From NCBI GenBank assembly GCA_002753095.1, contig PDZU01000006.1, positions 29,469-93,468 of the forward strand: DNA of 64,000 bases, given 5' to 3'. Positions 30,401 through 40,569 of the stretch are shown here, one piece after another. Source of the stretch: Magnetococcales bacterium. Lineage in GTDB: Bacteria; Pseudomonadota; Magnetococcia; Magnetococcales; Magnetaquicoccaceae. Within the stretch, counting starts at the first letter, position 1. Every line of letters begins with the position of its first letter. Below the pieces are notes generated by a model. That model saw only the letters and a program-made list of their open reading frames with translations, searched no databases and was not told where the DNA came from. The translations under genes were made by a program, and so were the position numbers.

Positions 30401-33400
30401 TGGCTGTAAACAGTCTCTCGTTTGAAAATGAAAACAATGCTACCGATTTAACGAACAGTAAAAGTATTATTCTTACCGACGGGAAAGTAACTGGTAATGG
30501 CACAGTTAATATTTCCGTTAGTAATGGTGACCTGACAATTGGCTCTATATCTCTTGCGGAGAGTATCAGCCTGACGACATTAAACGGCTCAATCATTGGA
30601 CAAAACAGCGATACAGCAGCCGTCACTGCCAGCAAAGTTACCTTTAGCGCAAGTGAAAGTATTCATGGAGAAAGTAACACAGCATTCTTGACCAATGTAA
30701 AAACAGTGCAGTTAAATAATCAAAGCTCAACAGGCGATGCTTTCATTACTAATAATAGTAGCGCCACGTTCACTGGTACACTGGTTGGTACAGGAACAGT
30801 AGAGTTGACTGTTCAAGAAGGCGACATCACTTTGGATCAACTAACCGTTTCCAATCATGTTATTTTAACTGCTCAATTGGGGGCGATTGAAGAACTGAAC
30901 GGTACACAGACCAACTTGACGGCAGGCAAGGCCATCCTGGTGGCTGGTCGGGGGATTGGTGGAACCGATGGAGTGCACAGCGAAGTGAACTCTATGGAGT
31001 TCAGTAATGATCAAGGGAATGTTGTCATCAGCAACGAAAGTGCAACCTTCAGCACCATTCGCGGATCCATTACCGACTCTGGGGTGGTATATTTCAAGCA
31101 AACCACAGGTGATGCAGTCATTGATTCCATTACAGCCAATCAAGTTGAATTGGAAGTGACCAATGGTAACCTGACAGGAAGCAGTCAGTCATCAATACAT
31201 ATCACAGCCAATGATGCCAAGCTGACAGCCTCAACAGGACTTGGATCAACCACTACTCCCCTCATGGCCGCTGTCGCCATATTGGATTTTAACAACACAG
31301 GAGAAGGCAACGTCTATATCAGAAACACAGATTCACTCCAGGTTAGCGGCTTACACCAGGGAACAAACGAGAATAATATTTCTATTTCTGCCCAATTTGG
31401 TGACTTGACTGTGAATAAGATCGCTGCCAGTAATAGTCATATCACACTTACTTCAAGCGCTGGCAATATTATCGCACAACCATCCATCCCAACACACATC
31501 ATCGGTGCTGACTTGGTTTTGAACGCAGAAAATGGCGATATTGGCAGTTCTGAAAATATTCTCAACACCCAAGTCAACCAGTTAGGCTTTAACGCTGGCA
31601 ACGATTTTTTTCTCTCCAACAGTAGTGCACTTACTATCACCACCGGTGTTGCCGGCTCTGCCCTGCAAGTACACGCTGAAAGCATCAATGGCAACGAAAA
31701 CACAAACTCCTTGCAAGCCCCAACCATCACCCTGACCACAGAGTCAGGCATCGGAAATACTACACCAGTCAACACTGTAACGGATCATTTAATATTTACA
31801 AACACTAGCGGCAACATTCATCTTGTCAACAGTGGCTCATTTACAGTGCAAGGCAAACAGAGTGGAGGGGGAACAATCGATATTTCAAACACTGTAGACA
31901 CAATTACCCTGGATAACATTGTGGCAGAAAGTGCCACGGTCGAGATGAATGCCGGCAGTATCACTGGTATTGATGGCAATACACATATCGAGGCAAATTC
32001 TGTAATACTGAATGCGGCGCACGGTATTGGCAACGATTCTCCGATAGTCATCTCAGCTCCACACATTCATTTAGATAACAGTACAAGCGGCGACATTCAC
32101 CTCCTGAGTGATGGTGTCACGAACAGCTTCGTGAGTGCAACCAACTCAGCTACCGGAGGAAAAATCACTCTCACTGCTGCCACTGGCGATATGACTCTCA
32201 ATAAAGTGGAAGGTGGTGGAGGGGTTTACGTGCAAAGCAGGGAGGGTTTCATATTGGCTGCAGAAGGCAATCTGATCACTGCACCGGAACTGACGCTTCA
32301 AGCAGTATATGGTGCAGGTGAAGATAGCAATCCCATTTCCATGTCCATTGATCAGTTGACCGCCAATGTTGAACTTGGCAGCCTATATGTAAAAAATGAT
32401 AGAGATCTTGCTCTGAATACCTTGGCTGCAGGCGACACAGTGAGTATACAGATTGACAAGAACGGTATGTTGAACAGCAATCAAGCTGGTCTGATCAACA
32501 TCACTGCCAATAAGGCTGTACTTTATACAAACGGCATCGGTGAGACATTAGAAGTTACATCCGATGTTCGCTTGCTTGAATTGACGAATAATATAAATGG
32601 AGTCAATATAAACAACAGTGGTACCTTAAAAATCAGTGGAAGTCAGTCTGGCAATGGTGATCTGGTCATTAGCAACACTGATGATTTGCATATTGGAACC
32701 ATTGTATCGAATGGGCAAGTTTCTTTAACATCCCAGTCAAACATCTGGTTTGAGAGTGATGGCAAAATCACAGTTCCAGTTTCTGCTGCTACACCCAATA
32801 GGACATTATCGGCGAACCGCTCATATTCTTCCAACCCGCGTCCTGTCGCTTTGGCTGATGCCTCTGGAGCAGCAGAGATTGGTGTCTCACTGTATGCACC
32901 GAATGGCACCATTGGCTCTTTAGACCAAAGTACAAATGCAAATATCATTGCCCCCTTTGTGGACCTGAATGCAGGCTTTGGGGTTGGCAGTAAACAAAAC
33001 AAGCTTCGCCTGCAGGTCAACTCTCTGCGCTTTAGCCAGAGTTATGGGGCTGGTCAAGTTTGGGTCACCAACAGCAGTACCTCCCTTTCACTGGGAAATA
33101 TAACCACCAACTCAATTTTTAATTTTTCACAAAGTGGTAATCTTGTGATCACTGAACCGTTGACTGTCGGTGGATTGACACTCGATGTCACGAACGGTTC
33201 TCTTACTATCAATGAGGGGGCGATTATTACCTCAACAGGAACCGATACAAGTGGTGGTATCAATCTGACTGCTTCTGGGGGTATTTTCTCTTTCTCAAAC
33301 CTGATTAAAACCATCGGTGCCCCTGTAACAATCGATTCCGAGTTTACCTATACGGCAGATCTTCCAAGAAAGACTACAGAGCACAAAAACAGTACCATAA

Positions 33401-34848
33401 GGTATTCATGTCTCAATGGGGTCAGTTGCCTAAGTAATGCTGATGGTATTGCTGCTGAAGAGACGGAATTCACGATTATAACAAATGGTGGAGACATTCA
33501 GTTCAAAAAAATCACCGCAACGGCCAATCCAGGCGGTGAGTACGGAAAATTGGAGGTCTATTTACTGGCTGGAAAACCTGTTGACGCAGCCGATGGTGCT
33601 TCTTATCAGTCTCTTTATCCATCTATCGATGGTGGGAGAGTGGAGGGAGAACTGGATGTCTGGAACGCTTATGTCAGCGCATCAAGCGCTGCTCTGAAGG
33701 GTATTGTTGCAAAAGCTGCCAAGTTCAGTGTTAAAAATTACAGCAAGGAAGCTGCAGAGGTGATTTATACATTTCCTTACCCTCACAATGGTGATATAAA
33801 ATTTAACGGTTATGGAGTACCCGGCGTTGGTCGCCCAAATAATTTTCCCGGACCATATATTCTTTTACTGGCACGCTCTTCCAGTGATCTTATTCCTGAT
33901 AAAACTTCCAACTCAGATTGGGTTCTTGACACCTCAGAAAATCCTGTACTATATAAGGCAATGCAGAAAAGAGAGGAATATCCAGACTTGGCAAATGATT
34001 CATTTGACAGTTCTCCAGATGCTTCCATCACTGTGGATCCTTCATATGACAGCAATGTAATTTCAATTGGTGTCAACTACGACAGTAAATTTGACAGAAC
34101 CGGAGACGGAACAGAAGCACTGAAGTACAATTTTTTTGCTATGCTTAGTGACTTAAAATCAAAGCAAAATATATTTATGGACCAGTTGGACCTAATAGGG
34201 TATGGACCAATTTCATTCAAGGATAGTCATACATATGACACTTCAACCCGCAAAAATATCTTGAAAAAATTGACAAAATATGTAGAAATCTATAATAAAA
34301 ACAAAACGCAAGGAATATCAAACAAACCTCTGATTGTATATTTTACCGGACATGGATTATTGTACAAAAATAACGGATACTGGGTTCCATCGGATGCCTA
34401 TGTCAACGAACAGGGCATCATGAAAAACCTGATCTCCAGTGACGACATTTACAATATCTTTAAAAATGTATCACAAAAAAATTCCATCACGTTGATTACT
34501 GACGCTTGCACCCCTGGCAATCTGGCCGTCGAGAATGTCGGGGCTGAAGATAAAATCTACTCTATGAGCGCATCTCGTCGTTACGCAAACATATTCGAAA
34601 AAATTAAATTCCGTAATCAAGCGGACCTTGGAGCAACTATTTTCTCAGATAAATTATTAACAGTTATCAAACAAAGAAATCTTGAGACCACGAGAATCAC
34701 ACCAGATCAACTCAGGGATGAGATTTTCTTTATGGTTCGGGATAGCGTGCATGGATGGCAGGATTGGAGTAAACGTTCACGACGGATCCTGGTACATAAA
34801 CCGCAATTAGGTGTTGTAGAAATGAACCCCAAAAAAAAGGGGCTGTAA
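24439..34848 (+). CDS. Giant TPS-domain exoprotein (about 3,470 aa) with C-terminal caspase (C14)-like domain (cassette B)
   Basis: N-term LPSSGSVVSGSATITESAKSLSVLQNSNKLMLDWRSFSIKSGEQVNFLQPSASAVAINRVTG...VNPNGIVFQGSARV; long beta-helix repeats (LTASTGIGS...LTNSKSLTVSG...); C-term LIVYFTGHGLLY...ITLITDACTPGN. Start taken at MQSDESS with ggaga upstream; the track starts at 24400. Confidence 0.88.
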   Translation: MQSDESSPNRPFGQSCRRINAKSLLKVHAVLLGLGCGLVVPHTALALPSSGSVVSGSATITESAKSLSVLQNSNKLMLDWRSFSIKSGEQVNFLQPSASAVAINRVTGKQLSQIAGTMRGNGHVVLVNPNGIVFQGSARVELGSLLATSHWISKEDFEADRMHFVSPSSAAEAKVINHGVINAAEGGTVLLAAPYVENSGVIQAHLGHVALAASDNVTVRFEGSKLGYDVPANSKMGKALQAVNNGTLQANGGTVLMSTSAKEEIMNSVVSMGGRIEAKAVDVRNGRVILHAGMGTSQVSGSVDVSGQGSGEKGGSVEVTGDTVRVTESARLNASGDAGGGTLKIGGDRQGKNPQVQNARKTTIAKGATLTADALRSGNGGQIIIWSDKTTAFQGNLSVRGGSQSGDGGFVEISGKEKLLFAGQVDAGAAKGKQGTLLLDPDDIYIESVDSCSSDACSSISPQTLADITANIDLQANNTIQFTAEVSLANGVSLSATAGGDIYIQKEIIVNGADLTFTSSGGNIQFSGEGAIRAEANTVTLIAEQGKITVASTTNTHITAANLVLRSATGIGHSDDNNPLNTAIDTLSFVNSTSGTVRIRNSEGMTVSGEQSTQGDIILTSSEGDITVNTLSTTDAIQLAATEGAIKAGIDATFPHITANSLNLSAKTGIGVDRVLMTHVDTLTLSMQDVASGNVLLANDKSINVGGTYGGSGSIQISTSTGDLALDGLLAADATVTLSAAGNITGNVLSGDTSYHLTANAAELSADGGIGASSTLLTQLNSLSFHSAGNVDITNSLSATGALTIDNSDYANANTISIEHSSGDIRIRSITPRDDSSASLTITAAAGQILNDNSSASDINLSADQLYLTASSHIGALDKPLQTSTNTLTFTTQGGDVYLKNDKSLLGVTGSYSGTGTISLETANSGDITLRSITSSDQSPQGKLVLIASGRLLGDGGTSPHIEASSADLTTKGGIGSSTTKLETSVTSLSFNNSESGEVWISNSGSVTVESGVQSAGDSLNLIVGNHLTIKSITASDTVNLTAGGSIKAEGSGSTHIKAQYANLQATSGIGTESGTPQLATEVDRLKFFVSNGSVSLTNSKSLRIGDDSSASDDRSASGDVTISNSAGDLTIGKIDVGDSTVTLSSVGMILGDDTCPINIIAGTAKLTASTQIGTDSSSPLHTQVDRLEFDANSGHVYISNNKSMTVLGEFDNGNTLWIKSSGSMTVESITSTTADSLTSQLTLIAEEQVIAGQSNTSRHVDADLLTIDAGKGIGSDGQPLIGQVDHLSFSNSGSGEVWFSNNRALSVSGTFQNGGHVTLAVTESGDLTVQKLATVDDTSSGSVSLAVSDGRILGSSTTTDTQVTTDTLTLSANKGIGADDGASGVIEGLTTAINVVNFTSTGGDLYLTNTQDLSVAGTVLRVKGTYQGASTINLTSNTGSLQIESIASIPENDLQQGIVTLTASAGQITGFGTGTHVKADALDLNSATGVGASNLSFATSVNTLTFNNTSSGNVEIKQDGSLTVTGKQQEAGEIKITVSSGDMTVHALSGNDLVTLQIDQGTIKGETGQTTSHLVAPSADITVHSGNGDDILTSNVAALTFDVTTEDSAMAIHNAGSWTVTGTVQAGSVELVTESGDIHVSQIASSDPTLTGTVTLWAKAGAVIGDDIADAASHITADQLILKATTGIGSDDPLRTSVNALTFDSGNADLQLTNTADLAVSGHYQESGFIQITTKTGDLMVGAITADSANATIKLTATAGQIQSDGSGTVEADTLYLSASSDIGTTSQLSTQINTLDFDLTSGSIYLRNHGRAMRVTGVSKGSVSEVDLGSDTGDLTIDSIAPESTNGSASIASIKLYADNGSIIGSANQPALVAEAAALTASTGIGSSIQPFRTTVSQLTYDNTASGDVYLINSQNVTIASGQNGMGGSTTIVAETGNLTVQSIVASDLSLLAMEGSILAETTESATHLTADSVSLQAVSGIGLSMAVNSLSFENENNATDLTNSKSIILTDGKVTGNGTVNISVSNGDLTIGSISLAESISLTTLNGSIIGQNSDTAAVTASKVTFSASESIHGESNTAFLTNVKTVQLNNQSSTGDAFITNNSSATFTGTLVGTGTVELTVQEGDITLDQLTVSNHVILTAQLGAIEELNGTQTNLTAGKAILVAGRGIGGTDGVHSEVNSMEFSNDQGNVVISNESATFSTIRGSITDSGVVYFKQTTGDAVIDSITANQVELEVTNGNLTGSSQSSIHITANDAKLTASTGLGSTTTPLMAAVAILDFNNTGEGNVYIRNTDSLQVSGLHQGTNENNISISAQFGDLTVNKIAASNSHITLTSSAGNIIAQPSIPTHIIGADLVLNAENGDIGSSENILNTQVNQLGFNAGNDFFLSNSSALTITTGVAGSALQVHAESINGNENTNSLQAPTITLTTESGIGNTTPVNTVTDHLIFTNTSGNIHLVNSGSFTVQGKQSGGGTIDISNTVDTITLDNIVAESATVEMNAGSITGIDGNTHIEANSVILNAAHGIGNDSPIVISAPHIHLDNSTSGDIHLLSDGVTNSFVSATNSATGGKITLTAATGDMTLNKVEGGGGVYVQSREGFILAAEGNLITAPELTLQAVYGAGEDSNPISMSIDQLTANVELGSLYVKNDRDLALNTLAAGDTVSIQIDKNGMLNSNQAGLINITANKAVLYTNGIGETLEVTSDVRLLELTNNINGVNINNSGTLKISGSQSGNGDLVISNTDDLHIGTIVSNGQVSLTSQSNIWFESDGKITVPVSAATPNRTLSANRSYSSNPRPVALADASGAAEIGVSLYAPNGTIGSLDQSTNANIIAPFVDLNAGFGVGSKQNKLRLQVNSLRFSQSYGAGQVWVTNSSTSLSLGNITTNSIFNFSQSGNLVITEPLTVGGLTLDVTNGSLTINEGAIITSTGTDTSGGINLTASGGIFSFSNLIKTIGAPVTIDSEFTYTADLPRKTTEHKNSTIRYSCLNGVSCLSNADGIAAEETEFTIITNGGDIQFKKITATANPGGEYGKLEVYLLAGKPVDAADGASYQSLYPSIDGGRVEGELDVWNAYVSASSAALKGIVAKAAKFSVKNYSKEAAEVIYTFPYPHNGDIKFNGYGVPGVGRPNNFPGPYILLLARSSSDLIPDKTSNSDWVLDTSENPVLYKAMQKREEYPDLANDSFDSSPDASITVDPSYDSNVISIGVNYDSKFDRTGDGTEALKYNFFAMLSDLKSKQNIFMDQLDLIGYGPISFKDSHTYDTSTRKNILKKLTKYVEIYNKNKTQGISNKPLIVYFTGHGLLYKNNGYWVPSDAYVNEQGIMKNLISSDDIYNIFKNVSQKNSITLITDACTPGNLAVENVGAEDKIYSMSASRRYANIFEKIKFRNQADLGATIFSDKLLTVIKQRNLETTRITPDQLRDEIFFMVRDSVHGWQDWSKRSRRILVHKPQLGVVEMNPKKKGL

Positions 34849-34877
34849 CCATTACCATTGCTCAAGGAGAAAGTATC

Positions 34878-35213
34878 ATGAGGACAAAAGCGTTCTTACT
34901 AACCATCATCCTGATGTCTGGGTCCATGCATGCCCACGCAGGGGCTATCATCAACGATTTGTGCAACAGTATTGCGCTAAACTGTCAGGTTACCAACAAC
35001 GCCGCGTCTTGTGAGGGAGGTATTGTCTTTCAGCTCAATAATGCCGACCAGGTCACCAATTGCCCGAACAGCCTCGCTCAGCAAAGTGACTGTACCGTAC
35101 AAAATGGCGTGACGAAACTCCGTTTTGCCAGATTCCCGGCATCCGAATGCTATCGTGGGGAACAGAACGGGCCGACCAACCAGACAGGTCGGCGTATGGG
35201 TACGGACGATTAA
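34878..35213 (+). CDS. Small Cys-rich secreted protein, last gene of cassette B
   Basis: Signal peptide MRTKAFLLTIILMSGSMHAHAG; six Cys; aagga RBS. Confidence 0.65.
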   Translation: MRTKAFLLTIILMSGSMHAHAGAIINDLCNSIALNCQVTNNAASCEGGIVFQLNNADQVTNCPNSLAQQSDCTVQNGVTKLRFARFPASECYRGEQNGPTNQTGRRMGTDD

Positions 35214-35220
35214 TCCAACT

Positions 35221-35256
35221 GTGCAACACCAGGGGAGTTCTCCCCTGGTGTTGCAC
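35221..35256. terminator. Bidirectional terminator-like palindrome
   Basis: gtgcaacaccagggga-gttc-tcccctggtgttgcac, 16-bp perfect stem, 4-nt loop, between convergent genes. Confidence 0.8.
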
Positions 35257-35266
35257 GGGAAGTGTG

Positions 35267-37147
35267 CTAACGGTGCTCAACCGCCTCGCGGATCACCTCC
35301 AAGGTTTTGGCATCCTCGATGGTCGGCAGTTCGCCGGGATCGCGGCCTTCGGCGATGGCCAGAATGGCGCGGCGAATCACCTTGCCGGAGCGGGTTTTGG
35401 GCAGGCTGGGGACAATGTGTACATACTTGGGCTTGGCAATGCCACCGATCTGCCGGGCCACCACTGCCTTCAGTTCATCCTCGCTGGGCGGCACTGCATG
35501 ACTCATCAACACCACAAAAGCCTCGATCTCCTGCCCTTTTAAATCATCCTTGATGCCCACCGCCGCCGCCTCGGCAACCGCCGGATGGGTGCAGAGCGCC
35601 TCCTCCACCTCGCGCGTGCCTAAACGGTGCCCCGCGACATTGATCACGTCATCATTGCGGCCCATGATGAAGAAATAGCCATCATCATCAAACACCGCAT
35701 AGTCGAAGGTGGCATACAACAGCTCGGTACTGCTGGAAAAATAGGTGGAGACAAAGCGGTTGTCATCTCCCCACACCGTGGTCATGCATCCCGGCGGCAA
35801 CGGCGGGCGCAGCATCAACGACCCCTTGCTCTCCGCCTCGGTGATTGTTTTGCCAGCGCTATCCAACAAAACCGTCTCATAGCCAAAGGAAGGTAGGGAC
35901 GGCGAACCAAACTTGATCGGCAACAGCCCCAAACCGGCAAAATTGCTCAAAATGGGCCAACCGGTCTCGGTCTGCCAATAGTTGTCCACCACCGGGGCTT
36001 GCAGCGCCTCACTGACCCAACGATGCGTCTCCTTGTCCAAAGGTTCCCCAGCCAAAAAGAGGGTGCGCATGCTGCTCAAATCATGCTTGCTGATCCATTC
36101 CGCCCCGGTTTTTTTCAACAGGCGAATGGCCGTGGGCGAGGTAAACAGACAGTTGACGCGATATTCGGCCACCAACGACCACCAAATGCCCGGATCGGGG
36201 CGAATCGGCAGCCCTTCGTAGAGGATGGTCGTTGCTCCGGTCAACAAGGGGGCATAGACAATGTAGGAGTGACCCACCACCCAGCCAATGTCAGAGCCGG
36301 CAAACATGACCTCACCCGGATGCACATTATAAATATATTTCATCGACATGCGCATGGCCACCATGTGACCACCCGTGTCCCGTTGCACCCCCTTTGGACG
36401 CCCGGTGGTGCCAGAGGTATACAGGATATAGGAGGGATGGGAAGATTCGACCCAAACCGGCGCCACCTCTTTGTCCGCGTGCGCGGCGATGGCGCTGGCA
36501 AAATCAAGCTCCCCTTCGATGGGACACGCCTCCTGCGCCAACCCCCGATCAAGCACCAACAGCTGCGGTCGGGCCACCGTGACCGCCGCCAAGCCCTCTT
36601 GCAAAAGAGGCTTGTAATGGGCCACCTTGCCGCCGCGCATTCCGGCATCGGCGGTAATCACCAGCTTGGGGCTGGCATCATCGATGCGCGATGCCAATGC
36701 CAGCGCTGCAAAGCCCCCAAACACCACCGAATGGACCGCACCGATACGGACACAGGCCAGCATGGCCACAATCGCCTCTGGAATCATCGGCAGATAGATC
36801 AAAACCCGATCCCCCGCCACAATGCCCAACGATTGCAGCAAGGAGGCCATCGCATTGCACTGACGGTACAGCTCCCGATAGGTGATCACCTGCCGCTGTT
36901 CCACCTCCGTCGAGACCCAAATGATCGCCGCCTGATCGCCCCGTTCTGCCACATGCCGATCCACCGCATTATAACAGATATTGGTCAACCCCCCGGCAAA
37001 CCAGGTGGCAAAAGGGGGCTTGCTGTAATCCAAGACCTGATCAAAGGGGTGCTGCCAATCGATCAAACGCGCCTGTTCCCCCCAGAACGCCTCCCGGTCC
37101 TCAATAGAACGGCGGTACAACGTTTCATATTCTTGCCGATTGCTCAT
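35267..37147 (-). CDS. prpE: Propionyl-CoA synthetase (propionate--CoA ligase)
   Basis: SYILYTSGTTGRPKGVQRDTGGHMVAM; YWQTETGWPI; KTRSGKVIRRAI; N-terminus WGEQARLIDWQHPFDQVLDYSKPPFATWFAGG typical of PrpE. Confidence 0.93.
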   Translation of the reverse strand: MSNRQEYETLYRRSIEDREAFWGEQARLIDWQHPFDQVLDYSKPPFATWFAGGLTNICYNAVDRHVAERGDQAAIIWVSTEVEQRQVITYRELYRQCNAMASLLQSLGIVAGDRVLIYLPMIPEAIVAMLACVRIGAVHSVVFGGFAALALASRIDDASPKLVITADAGMRGGKVAHYKPLLQEGLAAVTVARPQLLVLDRGLAQEACPIEGELDFASAIAAHADKEVAPVWVESSHPSYILYTSGTTGRPKGVQRDTGGHMVAMRMSMKYIYNVHPGEVMFAGSDIGWVVGHSYIVYAPLLTGATTILYEGLPIRPDPGIWWSLVAEYRVNCLFTSPTAIRLLKKTGAEWISKHDLSSMRTLFLAGEPLDKETHRWVSEALQAPVVDNYWQTETGWPILSNFAGLGLLPIKFGSPSLPSFGYETVLLDSAGKTITEAESKGSLMLRPPLPPGCMTTVWGDDNRFVSTYFSSSTELLYATFDYAVFDDDGYFFIMGRNDDVINVAGHRLGTREVEEALCTHPAVAEAAAVGIKDDLKGQEIEAFVVLMSHAVPPSEDELKAVVARQIGGIAKPKYVHIVPSLPKTRSGKVIRRAILAIAEGRDPGELPTIEDAKTLEVIREAVEHR

Positions 37148-37411
37148 GCCAACTTCTCCTATCTGTGTGCGGGAACCAGACTTTTGCCAATATTTTCAGC
37201 ACCCATCCCCCCGATCTTGACTGCGGCGGCCATTATTCCAGATTTACCCAGTTCCGGCAAAGCACAAAGATGTAGATTATGCACATTAGCGCCTTGAAAT
37301 GACGGCCTTAAGGACGTACCCTCGCGTAACGGGGCTGTACAACCAGGACAGTGGGGGGACTGGTTGCCGCAGCCGGATCGGAATTCCACCTTAGGCAAGG
37401 ATGCACGGCCC

Positions 37412-39583
37412 ATGTCTGACCCATTACCCTCCGCGCCCAACACTGCCCAGTGGTCGCAATGGCAACAACAGGCGAGAAGTGCGCTGCGCGGTCAAGAACC
37501 CGCCTCTCTGCAGTGGCAAACCCCGGAAGGGATCGTCCTGCAGCCTCTCTACACCCTGGACGACCTGCAACAGCGGGCCCCAGAGATCGGTCTGCCCGGC
37601 CTGCCTCCCTATATGCGTGGCCCCTACCCCACCATGTATGCCAACCGGCCATGGACCATCCGCCAGTATGCCGGATTTTCCACCGCCGAAGAGTCCAACG
37701 CTTTCTATCGGCAAGCTTTGGCCGCCGGTGGACAGGGCATCTCCGTCGCCTTCGACCTGCCTACCCATCGCGGGTATGATTCGGACCATCCACGGGTTGG
37801 CGGCGATGTCGGCAAAGCCGGCGTGGCGGTGGATTCGGTCGAGGACATGAAAATCCTCTTCGAGGCCATCCCCCTGCAGCACATCTCGGTTTCAATGACC
37901 ATGAACGGTGCGGTCCTGCCCATTCTGGCCGGGTATATCGTTGCCGCGCGCGATCAGGGGGTAAGCGAAGCACAGTTAAGCGGTACCATCCAGAATGATA
38001 TTCTCAAAGAGTTCATGGTCCGCAACACCTACATCTACCCCCCGGCGCCCTCCATGCGCATCGTTGGCGATATTATCGCCTATGCCTCGCAGCATATGCC
38101 CCGTTTCAATCCCATTTCCATTTCGGGCTATCATATGCAGGAGGCCGGGGCCGATGCCGCTCTGGAACTGGCCTACACCTTGGCCAATGGCAAAGCCTAT
38201 GTGGAGACCGCTTTGGCACGGGGCATGGCCATTGATCAGTTTGCGCCCCGTTTGTCGTTCTTTTTTGGCATCGGCATGCATTTTTACATGGAGATTGCCA
38301 AGCTGCGCGCAGCCCGTCTGTTGTGGTCGCGCATCATGGCCGCCTATCAACCCAAGGATCCCCGCTCCTCGCAGTTGCGCACCCATTGTCAGACCTCCGG
38401 CTGGTCCTTGACCAGTCAGGATCCCTACAACAATGTCATCCGCACCACCATCGAGGCGATGGCCGCCGTTTTTGGCGGTACGCAATCCTTGCATACCAAC
38501 GCCCTGGATGAGGCCATCGCCCTGCCCAGCCCCTTTTCGGCCCGCATCGCCCGCAATACGCAGATTCTCCTGCAGACGGAAGCCCATTTGACCCATGTCA
38601 TCGATCCCTGGGGTGGTTCCTATTTCATGGAGAGCCTGACCCATGATCTGGCCGAAAAAGCCTGGTCTCTGATCCAGGAGATTGATGCCGCCGGGGGGAT
38701 GGTACAGGCCATTGCCAACGGTTTGCCCATGCGTCGCATTGAAACCTCGGCTACCCTGAAACAGGCCCGCATTGATCGTGGTGTCGAGGTCATTGTTGGT
38801 GTCAACCGCTATCAGCCAGAGCAGGAAGAGCCGTTGCAGGTTCTGGTGGTGGATAATGTGGCGGTGCGCGAAAATCAGTTGCGTCGTCTGGCCCGCATCA
38901 AGGCGGAACGTAATGCCGCAGAGGTCGCCGAGGCGTTGCAGGCTGTGAGCCGCGCTGCCCGTGAGGAAAGTGGCAATCTGTTGCAGTTGACGGTAAGCGC
39001 CATGGCAGCACGGGCCACCGTGGGGGAGGTCAGCGACGCCCTGGAAGAGGTCTATGGTCGTCATCAGCGGGCCTTGAGCCCCTTGGCCGGTGTCTACGGC
39101 AAAGAGTGGCAGGAGGAGACGGTGTGGCAGGCGTTGCGTAAAAAAGTGGCCGATTTTGCCGACAGGCAGGGACGGCGTCCGCGCATTTTGGTGGTCAAAC
39201 TGGGCCAGGATGGCCATGATCGCGGTGCCAAGGTGATCGCTTCCGCCTTTGCCGACGCCGGTTTTGATGTGGATATGGGACCGCTGTTCCAGACGCCACA
39301 GGAGGCGGCGCTGCAGGCGGTGGAAAATGATGTCCATGCGGTGGGCATTTCCACCTTGGCAGGCGCCCATTTAACCCTGATTCCAGACATTATCCAGGCC
39401 CTGCGGCAGGAGGGGGCAGAGGAGATTGCCGTGGTGGCGGGTGGCGTCATCCCGGAACAGGATTTTGCCGCGCTGCACAAGGCGGGTGTGGATGCCTTGT
39501 TTGGACCGGGCTCCTCGGCGGTGCAGGCTGCAGAACGGGTATTGGCGGCGATTGAACAGCGACTGGTTGCACCGCGTCCATGA
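37412..39583 (+). CDS. Methylmalonyl-CoA mutase (single chain)
   Basis: [45 protein letters not shown]12-binding [25 protein letters not shown]. Start at MSDPLPS. Confidence 0.96.
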   Translation: MSDPLPSAPNTAQWSQWQQQARSALRGQEPASLQWQTPEGIVLQPLYTLDDLQQRAPEIGLPGLPPYMRGPYPTMYANRPWTIRQYAGFSTAEESNAFYRQALAAGGQGISVAFDLPTHRGYDSDHPRVGGDVGKAGVAVDSVEDMKILFEAIPLQHISVSMTMNGAVLPILAGYIVAARDQGVSEAQLSGTIQNDILKEFMVRNTYIYPPAPSMRIVGDIIAYASQHMPRFNPISISGYHMQEAGADAALELAYTLANGKAYVETALARGMAIDQFAPRLSFFFGIGMHFYMEIAKLRAARLLWSRIMAAYQPKDPRSSQLRTHCQTSGWSLTSQDPYNNVIRTTIEAMAAVFGGTQSLHTNALDEAIALPSPFSARIARNTQILLQTEAHLTHVIDPWGGSYFMESLTHDLAEKAWSLIQEIDAAGGMVQAIANGLPMRRIETSATLKQARIDRGVEVIVGVNRYQPEQEEPLQVLVVDNVAVRENQLRRLARIKAERNAAEVAEALQAVSRAAREESGNLLQLTVSAMAARATVGEVSDALEEVYGRHQRALSPLAGVYGKEWQEETVWQALRKKVADFADRQGRRPRILVVKLGQDGHDRGAKVIASAFADAGFDVDMGPLFQTPQEAALQAVENDVHAVGISTLAGAHLTLIPDIIQALRQEGAEEIAVVAGGVIPEQDFAALHKAGVDALFGPGSSAVQAAERVLAAIEQRLVAPRP

Positions 39584-40566
39584 AAGCGGTGTGGCAGCAA
39601 CTGCACGAGGGCATTTGCCAGGGACAACGGCGGGCCATTGCCAAAGGGATCACCTTGCTGGAGAGCAGCCATCCAGACGATGCCCGACAGGCGGCCCAGT
39701 TGCTGGCCGCGCTGGAGAATCAGCCCCAGGCGCGTCTGCGGGTTGCCATCAGTGGTCCACCTGGGGTGGGCAAGAGTACCCTGATCGAGGCTCTGGGCCT
39801 GCGGGCCATCGCAGAGGGGTTGCGTGTGGGCGTGCTAACCGTGGATCCCTCTTCCAGGGTCAGCGGTGGCAGTATTCTGGGTGATAAAACACGGATGCCG
39901 CGCTTGAGCTTGCACCCGGCGGCCTTCATTCGGCCATCCCCTGCAGGCACTATTCTGGGTGGGGTGGCGCGGCGCACCCGTGAAACCATTCGTCTGCTGG
40001 AAGCCGCCGGTTTTGATCTGCTGCTGGTGGAAACGGTGGGGGTCGGCCAAAGCGAAACAGAGGTGGATGGCATGGTTGACCTGTTTGTGTTGCTGCTGTT
40101 GCCCAATGGGGGGGATGAACTGCAGGGTATCAAACGGGGGATCATGGAGTTGGCTGAGATCATCGTCATCAACAAGGCCGATCAACAGTGGCAGGATCTG
40201 GCCGCCAACACGGCCGCTCAGGTCAGTCAGGCGATTCGCCTGCTGCAGCGCAAGCACACGGCCTGGGAACCGCAAGTGCTGCTCTGTAGCGCCCTGCATC
40301 ACCAGGGCATAGACCGCCTGTTGGAACATTTACTGGCCTATGGCCAGACCATGCAGCAAGCCGGGGTTTTGCAGCAAAAACGCCAAGCCCAGGCCGCACT
40401 GTGGATGTGGGAAAGGGTGTATGAAGGCTTGCGGCTGCAGTTGCATGCGGATACGCTTGTCGGTCAATTGGCCCCACAATTGGAAGCTCAGGTTGCCCAA
40501 GGTGCATTGGGCCCCATTGAGGCTGCTGAACAACTGTTGCACTGTTTTGCCAACGCCAGGAAGTGA
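39580..40566 (+). CDS. meaB: Methylmalonyl-CoA mutase-associated GTPase MeaB
   Basis: [59 protein letters not shown]. Confidence 0.95.
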   Translation: MKAVWQQLHEGICQGQRRAIAKGITLLESSHPDDARQAAQLLAALENQPQARLRVAISGPPGVGKSTLIEALGLRAIAEGLRVGVLTVDPSSRVSGGSILGDKTRMPRLSLHPAAFIRPSPAGTILGGVARRTRETIRLLEAAGFDLLLVETVGVGQSETEVDGMVDLFVLLLLPNGGDELQGIKRGIMELAEIIVINKADQQWQDLAANTAAQVSQAIRLLQRKHTAWEPQVLLCSALHHQGIDRLLEHLLAYGQTMQQAGVLQQKRQAQAALWMWERVYEGLRLQLHADTLVGQLAPQLEAQVAQGALGPIEAAEQLLHCFANARK

Positions 40567-40569
40567 GCC

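Noticed and set aside
37157-37411. Possible cobalamin riboswitch upstream of the B12-dependent mutase
   Set aside because: I could not identify a B12-box or the expected helices; a covariance-model search (Infernal, RF00174) would be decisive.
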